Notes: generated by a model from the sequence alone, not told the origin. DNA of 64,000 nt from Inia geoffrensis (GCA_036417435.1 CM070899.1:144846237-144910236), one strand, 5' to 3'; counted from the stretch's first letter, positions 34,270 through 45,869 are shown. A program made the numbers and translations.

Positions 34270-34475
34270 CAGACAGCAGTATAGCACAATGGCAGGCAAG
34301 CACTGGCTCTGAGACTATCCAGGTTTGACTCTCCGTTCCATCCTTTACTAGCTGTGATGCTTCAGGTACTTAACCTGCTGGTGTCTTTGTTTCTCTATCT
34401 GTAAACGGGAGACAAAATGAGGGGACCTACTTCATAGCACAGTGCTTTGCAGAGTATAAAGCCTCGGTAGTTAAT
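34270..34475 (+). repeat. MIR
   Basis: 'cagtatagcacaatggcaggcaagcactggctctgag', 'tttactagctgtgatgcttcaggtacttaacc' and 'cttcatagcacagtgctttgc' are MIR. Confidence 0.75.
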
Positions 34476-35069
34476 TAGAATTATTTAACAACATTATTTG
34501 AAGGTTTGTTATAGGCAGAAACACTTCTGGGATACAAAGATGGAGAAAACATAGTTACTTATCCCCAGAGGAATTTACAATCTTATAATAATTATAATGG
34601 TACCATTAATTTGGGCATAAACTAACTTCTCATGAAAGAGAAAAATAGAAAAATCAACAGGTATTTTTAAAGGGGAGGGGACAGAGTCAGGGGCTATTAC
34701 CCTAATTGAGCTCCATGTAATTATATGGTCTCCGTGGTTAAACGTCATAGTCCAATTTAAATCTAAAAAGACTTCTTCCTGAGCTAGTTTAGCAGGAAAA
34801 ACCAGATCTTATCAAAAAAAACAAATGTATGACCAACTCTGAAGCCAAAAGCCCTACCACGGAAAGGCTAAGAGACCGTGGTTTATACACCCTGGGGCAC
34901 TCCCTGATTTTTTTCCCCACCCAGACAATATAACTAAAAGGATTTTTGTAACTTTATAAAAGTAAATAAATATTGACACAGAACACCCTTAAAGCTAGCC
35001 ATACGGGTCTTGCTTTCTGCTAAACTCAAAAAAGTGTTCAACTGGCCTTGTACCTGGCACATTACGACA
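34476..35069. other. Single-copy intergenic DNA, nothing recognised
   Basis: AT-rich flank of the CpG-rich patch that follows. No repeat recognised. Confidence 0.35.
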
Positions 35070-35345
35070 CAACTCAGAGGCCATCTTGGAAACAAAAGAG
35101 CTTCGGGCTCCGGGGGTGGAAGAGGTGGTTTCCAGGCAACGGGAGGCGCGCGCCGCGCAGCCGCACTCCGCGGCGCCCAGCCACCTACCGCGTGGGCAGG
35201 GCTGGCTGGGCGGTGGAAAATTACCTCGCTTCCTTTTAAAGGCGCCCGCACATTTCCTGCCTGGAGCCTCGGCGCTAGTCTCGCTTGTAGACGAAATTGT
35301 GAAGCGGCGTGTCCGTTTTATCTTCCTAGAGGAAATAAAATTTAG
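35070..35345. promoter_or_regulatory. Small CpG-rich patch with X-box, candidate promoter
   Basis: CpG density rises sharply between about 35100 and 35310 (GGAGGCGCGCGCCGCGCAGC and CTCCGCGGCGCC) within AT-rich DNA. It holds a YY1-like GCCATCTTGG (35080-35089) and an RFX X-box at 35128-35140. Frames of 94-111 codons cross it on both strands but contain no known domain. It could be a TSS of a gene or non-coding RNA, or a CpG-rich enhancer. The direction is unknown. Confidence 0.45.
35128..35140. promoter_or_regulatory. RFX-type X-box
   Basis: GTTTCCAGGCAAC has two inverted half-sites (GTTTCC / GGCAAC) separated by one base, close to the RFX consensus GTTRCC-N-GGYAAC. X-boxes mark many ciliary gene promoters. 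Only the motif is seen here. Confidence 0.5.
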
Positions 35346-38321
35346 TTCGCAGTTTCCAGGGCAGCATTAGTCTATACTTAGGCAAGTAATGTCGGAATGA
35401 ACAGGCTTTTTCTTAACCGTGTTGAGAAAAGAAAACTAAAAATCTGAAATACCGACTCTTGGTGCAGAAAGCTACTGAACACACAGGAACGCGACGCAAG
35501 AAACAACTTCATAAATAATGTCACATTGAGTATGCAACAGGTTTAAAAATGATGGGTTCTGAAGCAAACTCATTTTTTGACAAACGGATTGACAAATTAT
35601 ACTAAAAACCAGAATAAACGTGTGTAAGAAGCAACAGGGTGGGTTTAGCATGCATCAGAAAATTTATCCTTTTGTAGATCGGTTTTTACAGTAGAAAAAA
35701 TAATCTGTGGGATTTCTTTCCTGCTTCTTAGTCGTCAAAGAATTTTTCTCCATGTTGGAAGCTCTTCTGATTTACAAGTTAAGCGGTAGTTTAGTGCTGT
35801 CTTACTTTTCGGAGCGAAGAGATAAATAGCATAATTCTGGTTTTTGTAACGTAAACGTCTAAGATATATTCTCCGTGGCTCTGAAATGAGCCCCCCTTAC
35901 CAAGCAATATTTACTAGAAGCCATCCTGGAAACAAGTGGATGAAATGGAGATACTGGTCTTCCCTGAAATAAAGCTCTTCACATTTTAAGTCTCTTCATT
36001 CCATTTGAAAGGATGAAAGACCGTCCTTCTCTCGGTTCCTCCTCGGATGGTTTGCTCGGTGGCAGTTGTCTTTTCGGTTGTGAACTGGCATCAGGCGTAC
36101 CCATCTACTCCTCCTGTCCTCAGGCTCTGGCTGCAGACAGTAGTGGGGGAGTCAGAATGGATTCTCAAGACTGTGGAAGTGATGGTCCAGTCTTATCATG
36201 GCCCTGGCAAATTGATTTTCCACTCCCAGCTGAGCCATTTCCTTCCCCCATGCTTCTCGGCCATGTTAAGCCACATTTTCACTCCAGTCCCCTTTTAACA
36301 CGTCCCTTTTTATCCTTCACATTACAATCGCCACTTCTTAGTAATTTTTGATGAACCTTTCTTGTTTTTCAGAACGCAGAGCTGAGACATGGGAGTACTA
36401 AGCAAATGTTTTGCATGGATTTAGACACCTAGGACGTTGTTTAGCCTGTAATTTTCAAGTTTGGATGTTAAGAAGGGATACACTTGTGACATTATCTTAG
36501 TTTCCAGAACCACGGGGAAAACTAATTAATTACATGTAACCAGAAGTTGTGTCCTGTAGAGTCATCATCCATGCTGAAGCTGCAGGGGAATGTGATTTGA
36601 TGTAAAGGGAACTGTGCTTTTGAAACAAAAATAGGTGCAGCTGCATTTGGTGCTTGCATTTCTTTTTGCTTACAAGATCGTTTACCAATGCCAAGAAACT
36701 GAAATAGGAAAGTGCCCCATTTCAGATAAGATGATGTTTCTAATTTTTAAAATAGTCTCGTCGTGGAAAACCTAGTCTGTAATAATACTTAGTGGCTGCA
36801 GGGCTGGCCAGTGCAGGTGACTGCGCTGGGCAGTGTGGCTACCACCTTTCCTCCGCAGGGAAGTGGCATTTTACAGCCCAAACAGCGCTGCGGGATTTCT
36901 AATGGCCGAGAGTGGCCCTATCGCCCTACCGAGCCCAGAGATAATCTCCTGTTACTTAAAATTTACTGCGGAATAGAGATTAAAAAAAAAAAAAAAAAAA
37001 AAAAATAGAGACTTCAGATGTAGAGAGTCATCTGGATTTTCCCTCTCTGATACAATTCTACTGTTAAGTGCTAAGAGGCTAAATTCAAATAAATTAGAAT
37101 ATAAATCTGATGGTTAAAATATAATAAAAGAGTTTTGGAAGAAGGCAAAGTGTTTAAATATGCAGAAAATTTTAGTAAGCAGAGTTGGTAGATTTTGGTT
37201 GCTTATATTTAATAAAGATGATAAAATTGCATAGTTCATAACATTTTTTAAGAAGAATTACTGCGTCTGAATGCAGGAAGACAGGGTTTGGGAATTCGGT
37301 CTTTGAGGCAGGGCTGCCAGACAAAATACAGGAGGGCATTCAGTCAAATTTGAATTTCTGATAAACAATACTTTTATAAGTGGGATTTGGGACATAATCA
37401 CATTAAAATCTTTGTTATTTATTGGAATTCAAATTTAATTGGGCAACTTGTATTTTTATTTGTTAAATCTAACAATCCTGCTTTAAGGGGCTTAAAAAGG
37501 GTATATGCAGTTAGATTTCTCCACCTGCATTAGAGTGGTGAACACCACCAAAAGCTTCTGGTTCAAGGTGGCAGGCTGAGATGTGAATGTAACACACACA
37601 GCATACAAATATATTGCCCCAAATAAGTTGTAGATGGCCACCATATGCAGCCCTTCGAAATATCATGAAGGGCTGATATTTAGAAAAATTTACTATTGCC
37701 TTGTTCATTCATCCAACTAATAATACTGATTGAGTGCCTGCCTTATGGCAGGCATAAATTCTGGGAAGAGTAAGATAAACAAGGTGAAAATCCCTGTCTT
37801 TGAAAAATCCTTATTTTTGTCATGTGGAATAACAGGTAAAATAACTGCAATAACTACCAGTGATGACAAGTTTGATCAGAGACTCATGGGAACGTTAAGT
37901 TTATCTGACTAAGGCAGGAGAAAAACAGGAAGGCTTCAAAGAGGAAGTGATTTTAAATGAAGACTAAGCTGCTGACGTAGGAAAGGACATTAGTGGAGGG
38001 AACTACATGTGCAAAGGCAAGGAGTGTGAAGACACTGTCCACTGTAAAAAAATTAACCAGAACAAGACAAACCAACAACTACAAAAACAGTGAAAAGTTA
38101 GGTGTAGCAGGAGCTGCAAGAGGGTTTGCTGGGAATATCGGATAATAAGAGCTGGGCCAGATTATAAAGGTGATGCTAGACAGAGCTCAGGCTCTCATGT
38201 GGACAACCAGAATAGGATCAGGGCAGTGGTGGGAGAGACAGTGATAGGAGACCTTTTCAATTCATTCTTTCCAAAAACAAACAAACAAAAAAACCCAGTG
38301 TGTGTATCATCTTGTGCTGGA
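35346..38321. other. Intergenic DNA 3' of the X-box patch
   Basis: A 112-codon frame at 36013-36351 and a possible acceptor (CTTTCTTGTTTTTCAG) near 36372 followed by 19 open codons (NAELRHGSTKQMFCMDLDT) are the only exon-like signs, and neither is recognised. A25 runs at 36981-37005. About 37700-37990 may be an old interspersed repeat. Confidence 0.35.
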
Positions 38322-38535
38322 TTTTTTTTTTTTTTTTTTTTTTGTGGTACGCGGGCCTCTCACTGTTGTGGCCTCTCCCGTCGCGGAGCACGGGCTCCGG
38401 GCGCACAGGCTCAGCAGCCATGGCTCACGGGCCCAGCCGCTCCACGGCATGTGGGATCTTCCCGGTCCAGGGCACGAACCTGTGTCCCCTGAATCGGCAG
38501 GAGGACTCTCAACCACTGCGCCCCCAGGGAAGCCC
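38322..38535 (-). mobile_element. CHR SINE, antisense
   Basis: Run of 22 T, 'gtggtacgcgggcctctcactg', CpG-rich body and reversed head CCCAGGGAAGCCC. It lies head to head with the next SINE. Confidence 0.9.
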
Positions 38536-38587
38536 TGTGATGGATTCTTACAACATAAAAATGAATACAGTATCAATCCTGACTTCT

Positions 38588-38935
38588 AGGACTTCCCTGG
38601 TGGTACAGTGGTTAAGAATCTGCCTGCCAACGTGGGGAACACGGGTTTGAGCCTTGGTCTAGGGAGATCCCACAAGCCGCGGAGCAACTAAGCCCGTGCA
38701 CCACAACTACTGAGCCCACGAGCCACAACTACTGAGCCCACGTGCCACAACTACTGAGGCCTGCGTGCCTAGAGCCCATGCTCCGCAACAAGAGAAGCCA
38801 ATGCAATGAGAAGCCCACGCACCACAATGAAGAGCAGCCCCCACTCGCCGCAACTAGAGAAAGCCCACGTGCAGCAACGAACACCCAACACAGCCAAAAA
38901 TAAATAAATAAATAAATTTATTTAAAAAACCCCAA
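38588..38935 (+). mobile_element. Long-form CHR SINE
   Basis: Head AGGACTTCCCTGGTGGTACA, repeated 'ccacaactactgagccc' phrases and a (AAAT)n tail. Only about 52 bases separate it from the antisense copy at 38322-38535. Confidence 0.9.
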
Positions 38936-39124
38936 AAACCTACCTGCTAGATGCTTTGAGTTTTGCAGGGAAACCAGTCATGTGGACAGTTACATCCAAT
39001 AAAATAGGATTTAAGTTACATTCAAAACACAGGGAGTAAGAAGGAGGTAGAAACTCCCTGGCAACGGAGGGAGACGGCCAGCCAAGCCTTCCCCAAATGA
39101 AGAGATGCTGGAATTAAGGTATTT
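38936..39124. other. Short single-copy spacer
   Basis: Nothing recognised. Confidence 0.3.
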
Positions 39125-39660
39125 TTTTTAATTTAAAGAAATTTAATACTTTATGCAAATAGTCAGACATTTTCCCAACAGAGCAAAAACGTAGACAGTG
39201 AAAAGGAAATCTTTCCTCACCTAGACCCTTGACTGCTCATCAGGTCACCACCACCATTCCATTAATATAAATATAATATAAATGCATCATCCTCCCTCTT
39301 CTTTTCAGCCAAATGGAGGCATCTTCTACTCAGCTCTTTATACCTTGATTTTTTCATTTAACAATATATTTTGGAAATCAGTACATATAGAACTGCTCAC
39401 TCCTTCTTAATAACCCTATAATATTTCATTGTAGGGATAAATAAAAAATTTTATACTAGTGTTCCATTGGACATGTAGCATTTTACAGTCTTCTGCTACC
39501 TTTGTCTACATTCCCTTTTTGCCCATGTGTGAGGTTATCCATAGGATACATTCCTAGAATTCCTGGATCATAGGTTGGTGCATTTAAATTCTGATAGTTT
39601 TTGTAAAAATTCCCCTTTGAAGAAGTTATATCAATTTATACTTTCATCATCAGGATAGTA
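39125..39660 (-). mobile_element. L1M 3' fragment, antisense
   Basis: 'ttttttcatttaacaatatattttggaaatc', 'ataatatttcattgtagggataaa', 'ctgctacctttgtctacattcc', 'ggatacattcctagaattcctggatca' read as antisense L1ME/L1MC. Confidence 0.65.
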
Positions 39661-40451
39661 AGGTTTGAGTTGAGTTTTGATGAATGAGGAGGTATTTACT
39701 AGGCAGATAAGAGAGCAAAGAGCATGTTTAAAGGGAAGATGGTACAAGGAACAGCAAGCAGCTCAGCCATCTAGGCTGGAGGGCTGGAGACCCATCAGGA
39801 GACAACTGGCCAAAAGAGAACGAGGAATTGAGCACAGGTAGAAAGTGGATTGAGGAAGCAGAAGGGTTAACAATCCCTCCCCTCAATTGAGAGCTTATTT
39901 GTGTCAGGCATTGTCCTAAGCACTACTACTGTCCATCATTTCATCCTCCAAACAAAGAAAGAAATATCCCAAATTTGGGGGAAGGATACTGAGGTATCCT
40001 GCACAGAGATGTTAACCTGCCCAAGGTAACACAGTTTGTAAATGACGGATCTAGAACCCAACTCTGACTTCCTTTGACTTTCAAGCCCCAGTTCTTAATT
40101 GCTGCTTCAAGGGTCCTTGAAAGAATGAAGAGCAGGGCTTTAGGGGTATTTAATATGGGGAAGAGAGGGAGATTAGGGAGACAAGAAGGTAGTGATGCAG
40201 AGGCCTGGAGAGCCCTGACCCTGTTGGAACATGCCCACAACTTTCCAACATAGTAGCCAAGACTCTGGGCCTAAAGTCTAGGACAGGAGACAACCTAGAT
40301 TCCCTCTTTGATTTTTGGTAGTGCTGAGTTAAGGGGCAAATTTACAAGAACTTTTCCTTCCCCTGCTGAGTGGAATCTTGATGTTTTCAAAGGCTCTGGA
40401 AATAAAATATAATTTTCCTTCTCCTCCAACTTCTTCATTTATAACAGATTT
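39661..40451 (-). repeat. Intergenic block holding an antisense MIR
   Basis: About 39880-40110 is antisense MIR ('tgtcaggcattgtcctaagcac', 'ttaacctgcccaaggtaacacagtttg'). The rest is unassigned. The 99-codon minus frame at 39941-40240 falls largely in the MIR. Confidence 0.5.
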
Positions 40452-40454
40452 TTC

Positions 40455-40752
40455 TAAAATAAATTTATTTACTTATATTTTATTTTTTGGCTGTGTTGGG
40501 TCTTTGTTGCTGCGCATGGGCTTTCTCTAGTTGCGGCTTCTCATTGAGGTGGCTTCTCTTGTTGCAGAGCACGGGCTCCAGGCACACAGGCCTCAGTAGT
40601 TGTGGCTTGTGGGCTCCAGAGCACAGGCTCTGTAGTTGTGGCACACGGGCTTAGTTTCTCTGCAGCATGTGGGATCTTCCCAGACCAGGGCTTGAACCCG
40701 TGTCCCCTGCATGGCAGGCGGATTCTTAACCACCGTGCCACCAGGGAAGTCC
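40455..40752 (-). mobile_element. Long-form CHR SINE, antisense, internally shortened
   Basis: Tail 'ataaatttatttacttatatttt', then 'ggctgtgttgggtctttgttgctgcgc', ending with reversed head CACCAGGGAAGTCC. The 'caagcgggggctactcttc' part is missing between GTTGCGGC and TTCTCATTG. CAGATTTTT on both sides is the probable duplication. Confidence 0.88.
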
Positions 40753-41945
40753 TATATCAGCAGATTTTTAAACTTCAGCTCCTAGGAGACAGGTTTCTAA
40801 GAGTTATAGTCTCCAAAAGCTGTTCAAATTCAATGCCCCTTAAAATAACTAAAATGAAAAATACTCATCCATTTACTGCCTTGGGTATCAGCTATGAAAT
40901 CTAAATGATAAAACAAACAAACAAGTCTAGAGCTGTTTTGAAAGGATGACAGTGAATGAACCTCTAATAACAGACTTTAATCTCAGACACACAGGGCTGA
41001 TGTAGCTCAAAAAATCTTTGTATGTTTATTGCTGTCTATCTGTAGAATTAGACTATTTAGTAACTGGCCTCAAATGCTATATTTCCAGACATAAGCCTCT
41101 GCACTGGGGTATTGTCACTAACAGGAAGACTATTACAGAATAATAATGATTGCCATATACAGTAGCTCTTAAAGCCCCCAATCCTTTTGAATATTCTTAA
41201 ACGATGTTCTCCATTTTAATGGAATGTATCTTATTCCAAGTATAGTAATTAGAAGGACTTCATCTAAAGAGAAACTAGGGTTGATTAAAGTATATGTGGT
41301 GATCAGAACTGACATTACCCCCCGAAAGAGGGTCACATTCTCTGAGGTGATTTTAAGATGATCATGTAAAGGGTGCTGATTGATATTTTCCGATTATTCA
41401 TGTGTTTGTTTTATTCATCTTTACTTCTCCGTGTTTTCTAAATCATTTTTAGAGAGCAGAGGAAAGATTGTGGGAAATAGAGTTTGATTTTGGAAGAATA
41501 GGCCATGGAATGGTTTCCTGGTAAGGAGTATCCAAGTATCATTAAACTAATATAGAGGAGAAACAGAATTAATTGGTCACCTTGCTTTGAACAGAGCTGT
41601 CTTTCCTGTCCTGTGGATAAAGTTTTAGCAGTATACTCACAATAAAACAATTGAAAATAGCAAATAAAATGACGATAGATGATTTTACCCTAAAAAAAAA
41701 AAAAAAACCACCCCCAAAGTTCATTTATATTAGATAATTTTGGAGAACTACAGTTTTTATATTTGCTGCACATTGGAAAGAAAATGCCAGGAATTAGTTT
41801 CTTTTGTACCACATTTATACATAGATAGTAACTTGTTAAAAGGAAAAGAGGTTTCTGTATCGTTAATAGGTTGACAATGAAGGGACTCCTCTTAAATATT
41901 TAACTTGAAGTTAAGCATCCAAGTCTGGTAGTTATTAGACACGCA
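40753..41945. other. AT-rich intergenic DNA, nothing recognised
   Basis: No recognised repeat or gene. An A-run lies near 41693-41707. Confidence 0.35.
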
Positions 41946-42620
41946 CTCACATCAAAAATAATATACAAAGCACAACATTGTAAATCAATTATACTTCAGT
42001 TAAAAAAAAGAGATAAAAATAACAAAGAATATATGATTTATAATTTAAAAATAAATTTAGAAGAGTGAGGGTAAAAAAAGTAAGACAGATGGGATCTGAC
42101 CTTGGTTGGAATGCTGATGCACAGTCATTTGAAGACTCCAGATGGAACACAATGAATTCAATAATTTTGGGAGTCAAATATGTATCAACCAACCTTAAAA
42201 AGTTCAGATTCATTGTAAGCTGTATTCTACAGAAATTTGTAAAAAGCTTTTCGTACAGAAGTACTCATACCAACGTTATAAGAGCAAAAAATAGCGAACA
42301 AATTTGGTGTCCAATAGTAAGAGAACCGCTAGTGGGTAATTATGGTATATTCATCTGATAGAATATCATGCAGGCTCTAAAAATCATGAAGATTCTTATT
42401 TGACCTTAGAGAATGTACATCACAAGTAGCTAAATGCAAAATGTAGGTTACAAACTAGGTTTAGTGTTCTTTTAAGACTACAATTTGTTTAATAGTGGTT
42501 ATTCTTAGCTAATGGCATTGAGTGACTTTTTTTCTTTGTATTCTTCTGTATTATTTGTTTTGTGTTGAGCATAATGTTTTAAGTAATATGAACTAAAACA
42601 ATATACTTTAAAAAGTCAAG
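41946..42620 (+). mobile_element. L1 3' tail remnants
   Basis: 41965-42010 is an L1 3' end ('acaacattgtaaatcaattatacttcagtt'). 42180-42600 resembles an old L1M 3' region ('tagtgggtaattatggtatattcatctgat', 'ttctttgtattcttctgtattatttg'). Both are decayed. Confidence 0.5.
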
Positions 42621-42817
42621 TGAAGAAGATACCAAATTGTACAAACATAAGCTCCCCAAAACTTCAGTCTATGCCTATAAGGACAAGTATCTCTGAATTG
42701 TCAGACTACAGTTCTTTTAATTTTCTTTTTACTTACTTTTCCTTTTTTTGAAAAAAAAATCAAATTTGCTATAATAAAATATTAAAAAATTTAAAATACA
42801 TTTTCTCCTTTTAACAG

Positions 42818-43208
42818 GATGGCAGTGCTAGTGAAATTCTGGAAGCAAATAACTGAAGGCCTGAGGATGCTAATTCTTGTGGCTCCTGTATATCAGGGGC
42901 ATTTGCAGAAAAAGTTGCCCAAGTTTCTATCTGAATTGTATGTACAAAACGAGACAGAGAAGCGGGTAATCACTGCAAAACATAAACACAACGAGGCAGG
43001 CTCCTTCAGAAGAAATGCTATGAAGGAAGCTGAATTCTTTTCCCAGGCTCAGGAAGGGAAGGTTCTAACCCCTCCAGGTAAAAGTGTTCTTTGGAAACTC
43101 TGTCCAGCCCTTTTTCTGCCAAATGATGGACAAGTCTCAAGGGAACCTGAAGGTACGGTTACAAAATGGAGGGGCCGAAGGGAAATTCTCTCAAATCTCT
43201 GGGTTTAA
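42818..43208 (+). other. Candidate exon or chance open frame after a strong acceptor
   Basis: A pyrimidine tract and AG (TTTTCTCCTTTTAACAG, ending at 42817) precede this block. In one frame it reads DGSASEILEANN then TGA (42854-42856), as a short terminal exon could. In another, an ATG at 42819 opens 129 codons to 43208. Neither product is recognised. An A22 run follows at 43207-43228, but there is no AATAAA nearby and no target duplication, so a processed pseudogene is not supported. It could be the last exon of a plus-strand gene or lncRNA (the X-box patch lies 7.5 kb upstream), or chance. Confidence 0.25.
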
Positions 43209-43228
43209 AAAAAAAAAAAAAAAAAAAA

Positions 43229-44049
43229 TCCGCATTTAAGCCTTAAAACTAAAACCTTGAGCATGTTTTTTCCTTTTCCCCCTTCCTGATCCCATTATAC
43301 TTTTTCTAGACAGCAACGCAGTTTTGATCACAGCACAAGTGTTAAAATCTCTACCAGACTGAGGAAACCATAAGGGCTCCTTCACAGAGAAAGTAATGTC
43401 CTTCTCGAGATTTGTCACTGTACCAGGGCCCTTGTTACATTCAGAAATTTTTATTAAACCTTCCAAACCTTTCGGAGGCAAATTTCATTATTTAAAAACA
43501 AAACAGTCACGTCGTTTCAGGTCTGCCAACAGCCTCACAAATTAGCGAGAATGAGAGACAAAGAATCCGAACTCTAAAACGAGAAATTTATTAAAAAAAA
43601 AAAAAAAAGGACAAACATCTCCTTTATTCTAAATATACCACCACAAGCCGAATGACTGTGTTAACTATTTTTACCCACACTGGCTCTCCAGCGTCCAACT
43701 CATGTAAAATGAAACGGGATGAGAAATGAAAACCCAGCCGGGCGACTGGCCAGGCAGGGATGGAAGAGCTCGGTCTTTCAGTTCCAGATCCTTGGACACC
43801 AACGGGAGACTGCAGGCCTTTAACTAGTTGATTTTGCTTTACTTTCTGCATTTTATAATATGCAACAACCCACATCTACATTAGTCTTTCTGAAAACACA
43901 TCCAAGGTGGCAGACTTGAAGTAACAGAACTTCAGACTGCCACACACCGGAGCTCCCGGAGCAGCTCCTGTGTACAAGTCAAACTCCGACCACGCTTGGA
44001 CAGGGCCAGGAAGCTACTTAAGGCCCAGATCACTGAGGGTAGATTTTTT
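43229..44049. other. Shore of the CpG island, no gene identified
   Basis: Repeat-free sequence. An 83-codon minus frame at 43624-43875 has no recognised domain. On the minus strand, AATAAA motifs lie near 43587 and 43631. A short minus-strand non-coding transcript from the island is possible but unproven. Confidence 0.3.
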
Positions 44050-44500
44050 TGCCTTCATCAGAAGGGAGGCAGTCCGAACTGCTGGAAAGAGTGCGTTTCG
44101 ATCCAACTAGGACTCCCCGGCTCGATATGCAGCACCTAATCTCTCCTAAAGAACGAAAACGCCCTGAAGAAGGCGTTTCTGCCCGTCCCTGGCTGGCAGA
44201 GAGCGGCAAACGCGGAGACAAAAGAAAACGGGCCGTGAATGAGAAGCAGGCCGGCGGCTTCACGCTAACGCGGCGCCGTGACCCTGGGCGGGGGGCAGGG
44301 TCCGGGCCCACGGGCTCCGAAGGCGGAGGGCCCGACCGCGTAGCGCAGCTACCCGCGGCCCTGTGCAGGCCCGGCCGGGTGACCTCGGACGCTAGACAAA
44401 AGGGACCTCGCAGCACTCAGCCCATGCCACCCAGCCAACGCCGCCCTTAAGGGACCCGTATCCTCAGGGGCCCCCGATTACCCCGCCCCCCCTCCCGCCA

Positions 44501-44511
44501 CCGCCATCTTG
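44501..44511 (-). promoter_or_regulatory. YY1-type site, possible minus-strand initiator
   Basis: CAAGATGGCGG on the minus strand matches the YY1 initiator motif often found at or just after the TSS. The ATG inside opens only nine codons before a stop, unless a weak donor (GGGGTAATC) is used, so a start codon here is doubtful. Confidence 0.45.
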
Positions 44512-44625
44512 TTGTTTGCTCCCGGCCCTCCCGGCCGGCCACGTGGCGCGTAGCAGCGGAAGCCGAGGCACCGCCCCAACTTCCGGCCAGACCGGTTCCA
44601 GCCGGCCGCGGCCCGCAGACGCGCG

Positions 44626-44641
44626 GCTGCCCCCTGGCGGC
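44626..44641 (-). promoter_or_regulatory. CTCF-like site
   Basis: GCCGCCAGGGGGCAGC on the minus strand fits the CTCF core CCASYAGRKGGCRS with one mismatch. It sits within the CpG island, a usual place for CTCF. Confidence 0.5.
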
Positions 44642-45065
44642 CGGCTGCACTCCGCCCCGCCCGGCCCTCGCCATTTCTTTACCCGCCGGCCGCACGTCCG
44701 CGCCCCGCTGCGAGTCCCTGGGCCGAGCGCAGCGGCGTGCTCCAGGGGCGGGGCGCGCTCAGGGGCGGGGCGTCCGTGCATCCAGCCCTGGGCGTGGACG
44801 TTTCCACAGGGCTTAAGTGAGGGTTATCGGCATCTTTACACGCCGTTTACACAGTAAGCCCCATACAACTGCATCCAGGAATTTGCGGCACGCGGCACTC
44901 GGTGTTTCAGGACTTTCAAACAGGAGCCCCCAACCTCACTTTTCAGATGTGGCTTCTGCCCTCCACCCGCAGACCGAATCCCAGCTGGGTCCCTGGCCCC
45001 GAGCGCGTGCACGGCCCCGTCCGTTTCCTGGCAGGGGGTGGGGAACGACGTACGGGGTCTGAGTG

Positions 45066-45339
45066 CAGCCAAGGGCCACGATTCCTGTGTTCCGGGCGAT
45101 CCCCGCCTTACCAGCTCATCCACGTTCCTTTCACATTTCAGTTCTTGAGCGTTTGCCATGAGAAAGGCCCCTGCATATGTTGTTTCTTATTTAAAATGCT
45201 CAACAGCCTTTGAGACGAGCGTTGTTTTATTAAAAAGAAAACAAAACCGAAACCCAGTGAGTAATTTGGTTTAGAGGCAGAACGTGCGTTGGAATCTGGG
45301 GCATCTAAGTTCCCACTAAGCCTTGAGGTGGTCAGATGA
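45066..45339. other. Right shore of the CpG island
   Basis: CpG density falls quickly. Nothing recognised. Confidence 0.3.
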
Positions 45340-45490
45340 CTCTGATCAGCACCACCTGCAGCAACTGGGGGCTGGTTGGAAATGCAAATAGCGGGGCCAA
45401 CGCCAGACCTGCTAAATTGGAAACCCTGAGGGGCCGGGAGATGATCTGTGATTAACAAGCACTGCGTGATTCTGAGGCACCCTAAACACC
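45340..45490 (-). mobile_element. MER5-type DNA element, antisense
   Basis: 'ctgatcagcaccacctgcagcaactgggg', 'gttggaaatgcaaatag', 'gccagacctgctaaattggaaaccctgagg' and 'taacaagcactgcgtgattctgaggcac' are antisense MER5A/B, a short non-autonomous hAT element. Confidence 0.75.
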
Positions 45491-45529
45491 CCCTTACCTC
45501 GTAGCCTTATTAAGAATAGGGAAAGGGAA

Positions 45530-45625
45530 GCTGTGATTTTGAGTGCGAACTCCGTGCCAGGCACTGGGGTTAGGAATTTTCCTAATTCTGTGATGTAATC
45601 CTCTCCACGCCCTTTTACCGGAGAG
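45530..45625 (-). repeat. MIR fragment, antisense
   Basis: 'aactccgtgccaggcactgggg', 'gatgtaatcctctccacgccc' and 'accggagaggaaactg' are antisense MIR. Confidence 0.6.
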
Positions 45626-45869
45626 GAAACTGTAGCAAACATCCTATGTGTGTAAAATGTTAACATTTGTATAAAATGGTGTCAACTTACATGTGCTATT
45701 GTATTTGCTTGTACTTCATACGCATAAAGTATCCCAGGAAGGCTATCAAGAGTTAATGCTGCCTTACCTCCAAGGAAAGGAGGCAGGTTGCTAGAAGGAC
45801 TGAGTTGGGAAGTTTTTTTTTCCCCTCTGTAAGTCTTTGTAAATTTTGAGTGTCTGCCACATTTTTGAT

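Larger units (their letters stand above)
44050..45065. promoter_or_regulatory. CpG island, best promoter candidate of the window
   Basis: About 1 kb of very high G+C with frequent CpG, peaking at 44230-44780, in otherwise CpG-poor DNA. It has no TATA box. Sites seen: YY1-like CCGCCATCTTG (44501-44511), E-box CACGTG (44540-44545), ETS-like ACTTCCGG (44579-44586), GC boxes (44745-44756, 44762-44771) and a CTCF-like site. This is the make-up of a housekeeping-type, possibly bidirectional, start region. Frames of 80-133 codons run on both strands, as expected in GC-rich DNA, and none is recognised. The gene it serves is not identifiable here and may lie mostly outside or be non-coding. Confidence 0.75.

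Noticed and set aside
42818..43228. A processed pseudogene, because of the A-run at the end
   Set aside because: No AATAAA before the A-run, no flanking duplication, and no recognisable parent gene.
44049..44450. A 133-codon frame and its opposite-strand partners in the CpG island
   Set aside because: High G+C gives long frames on both strands by chance. No protein family is recognised.
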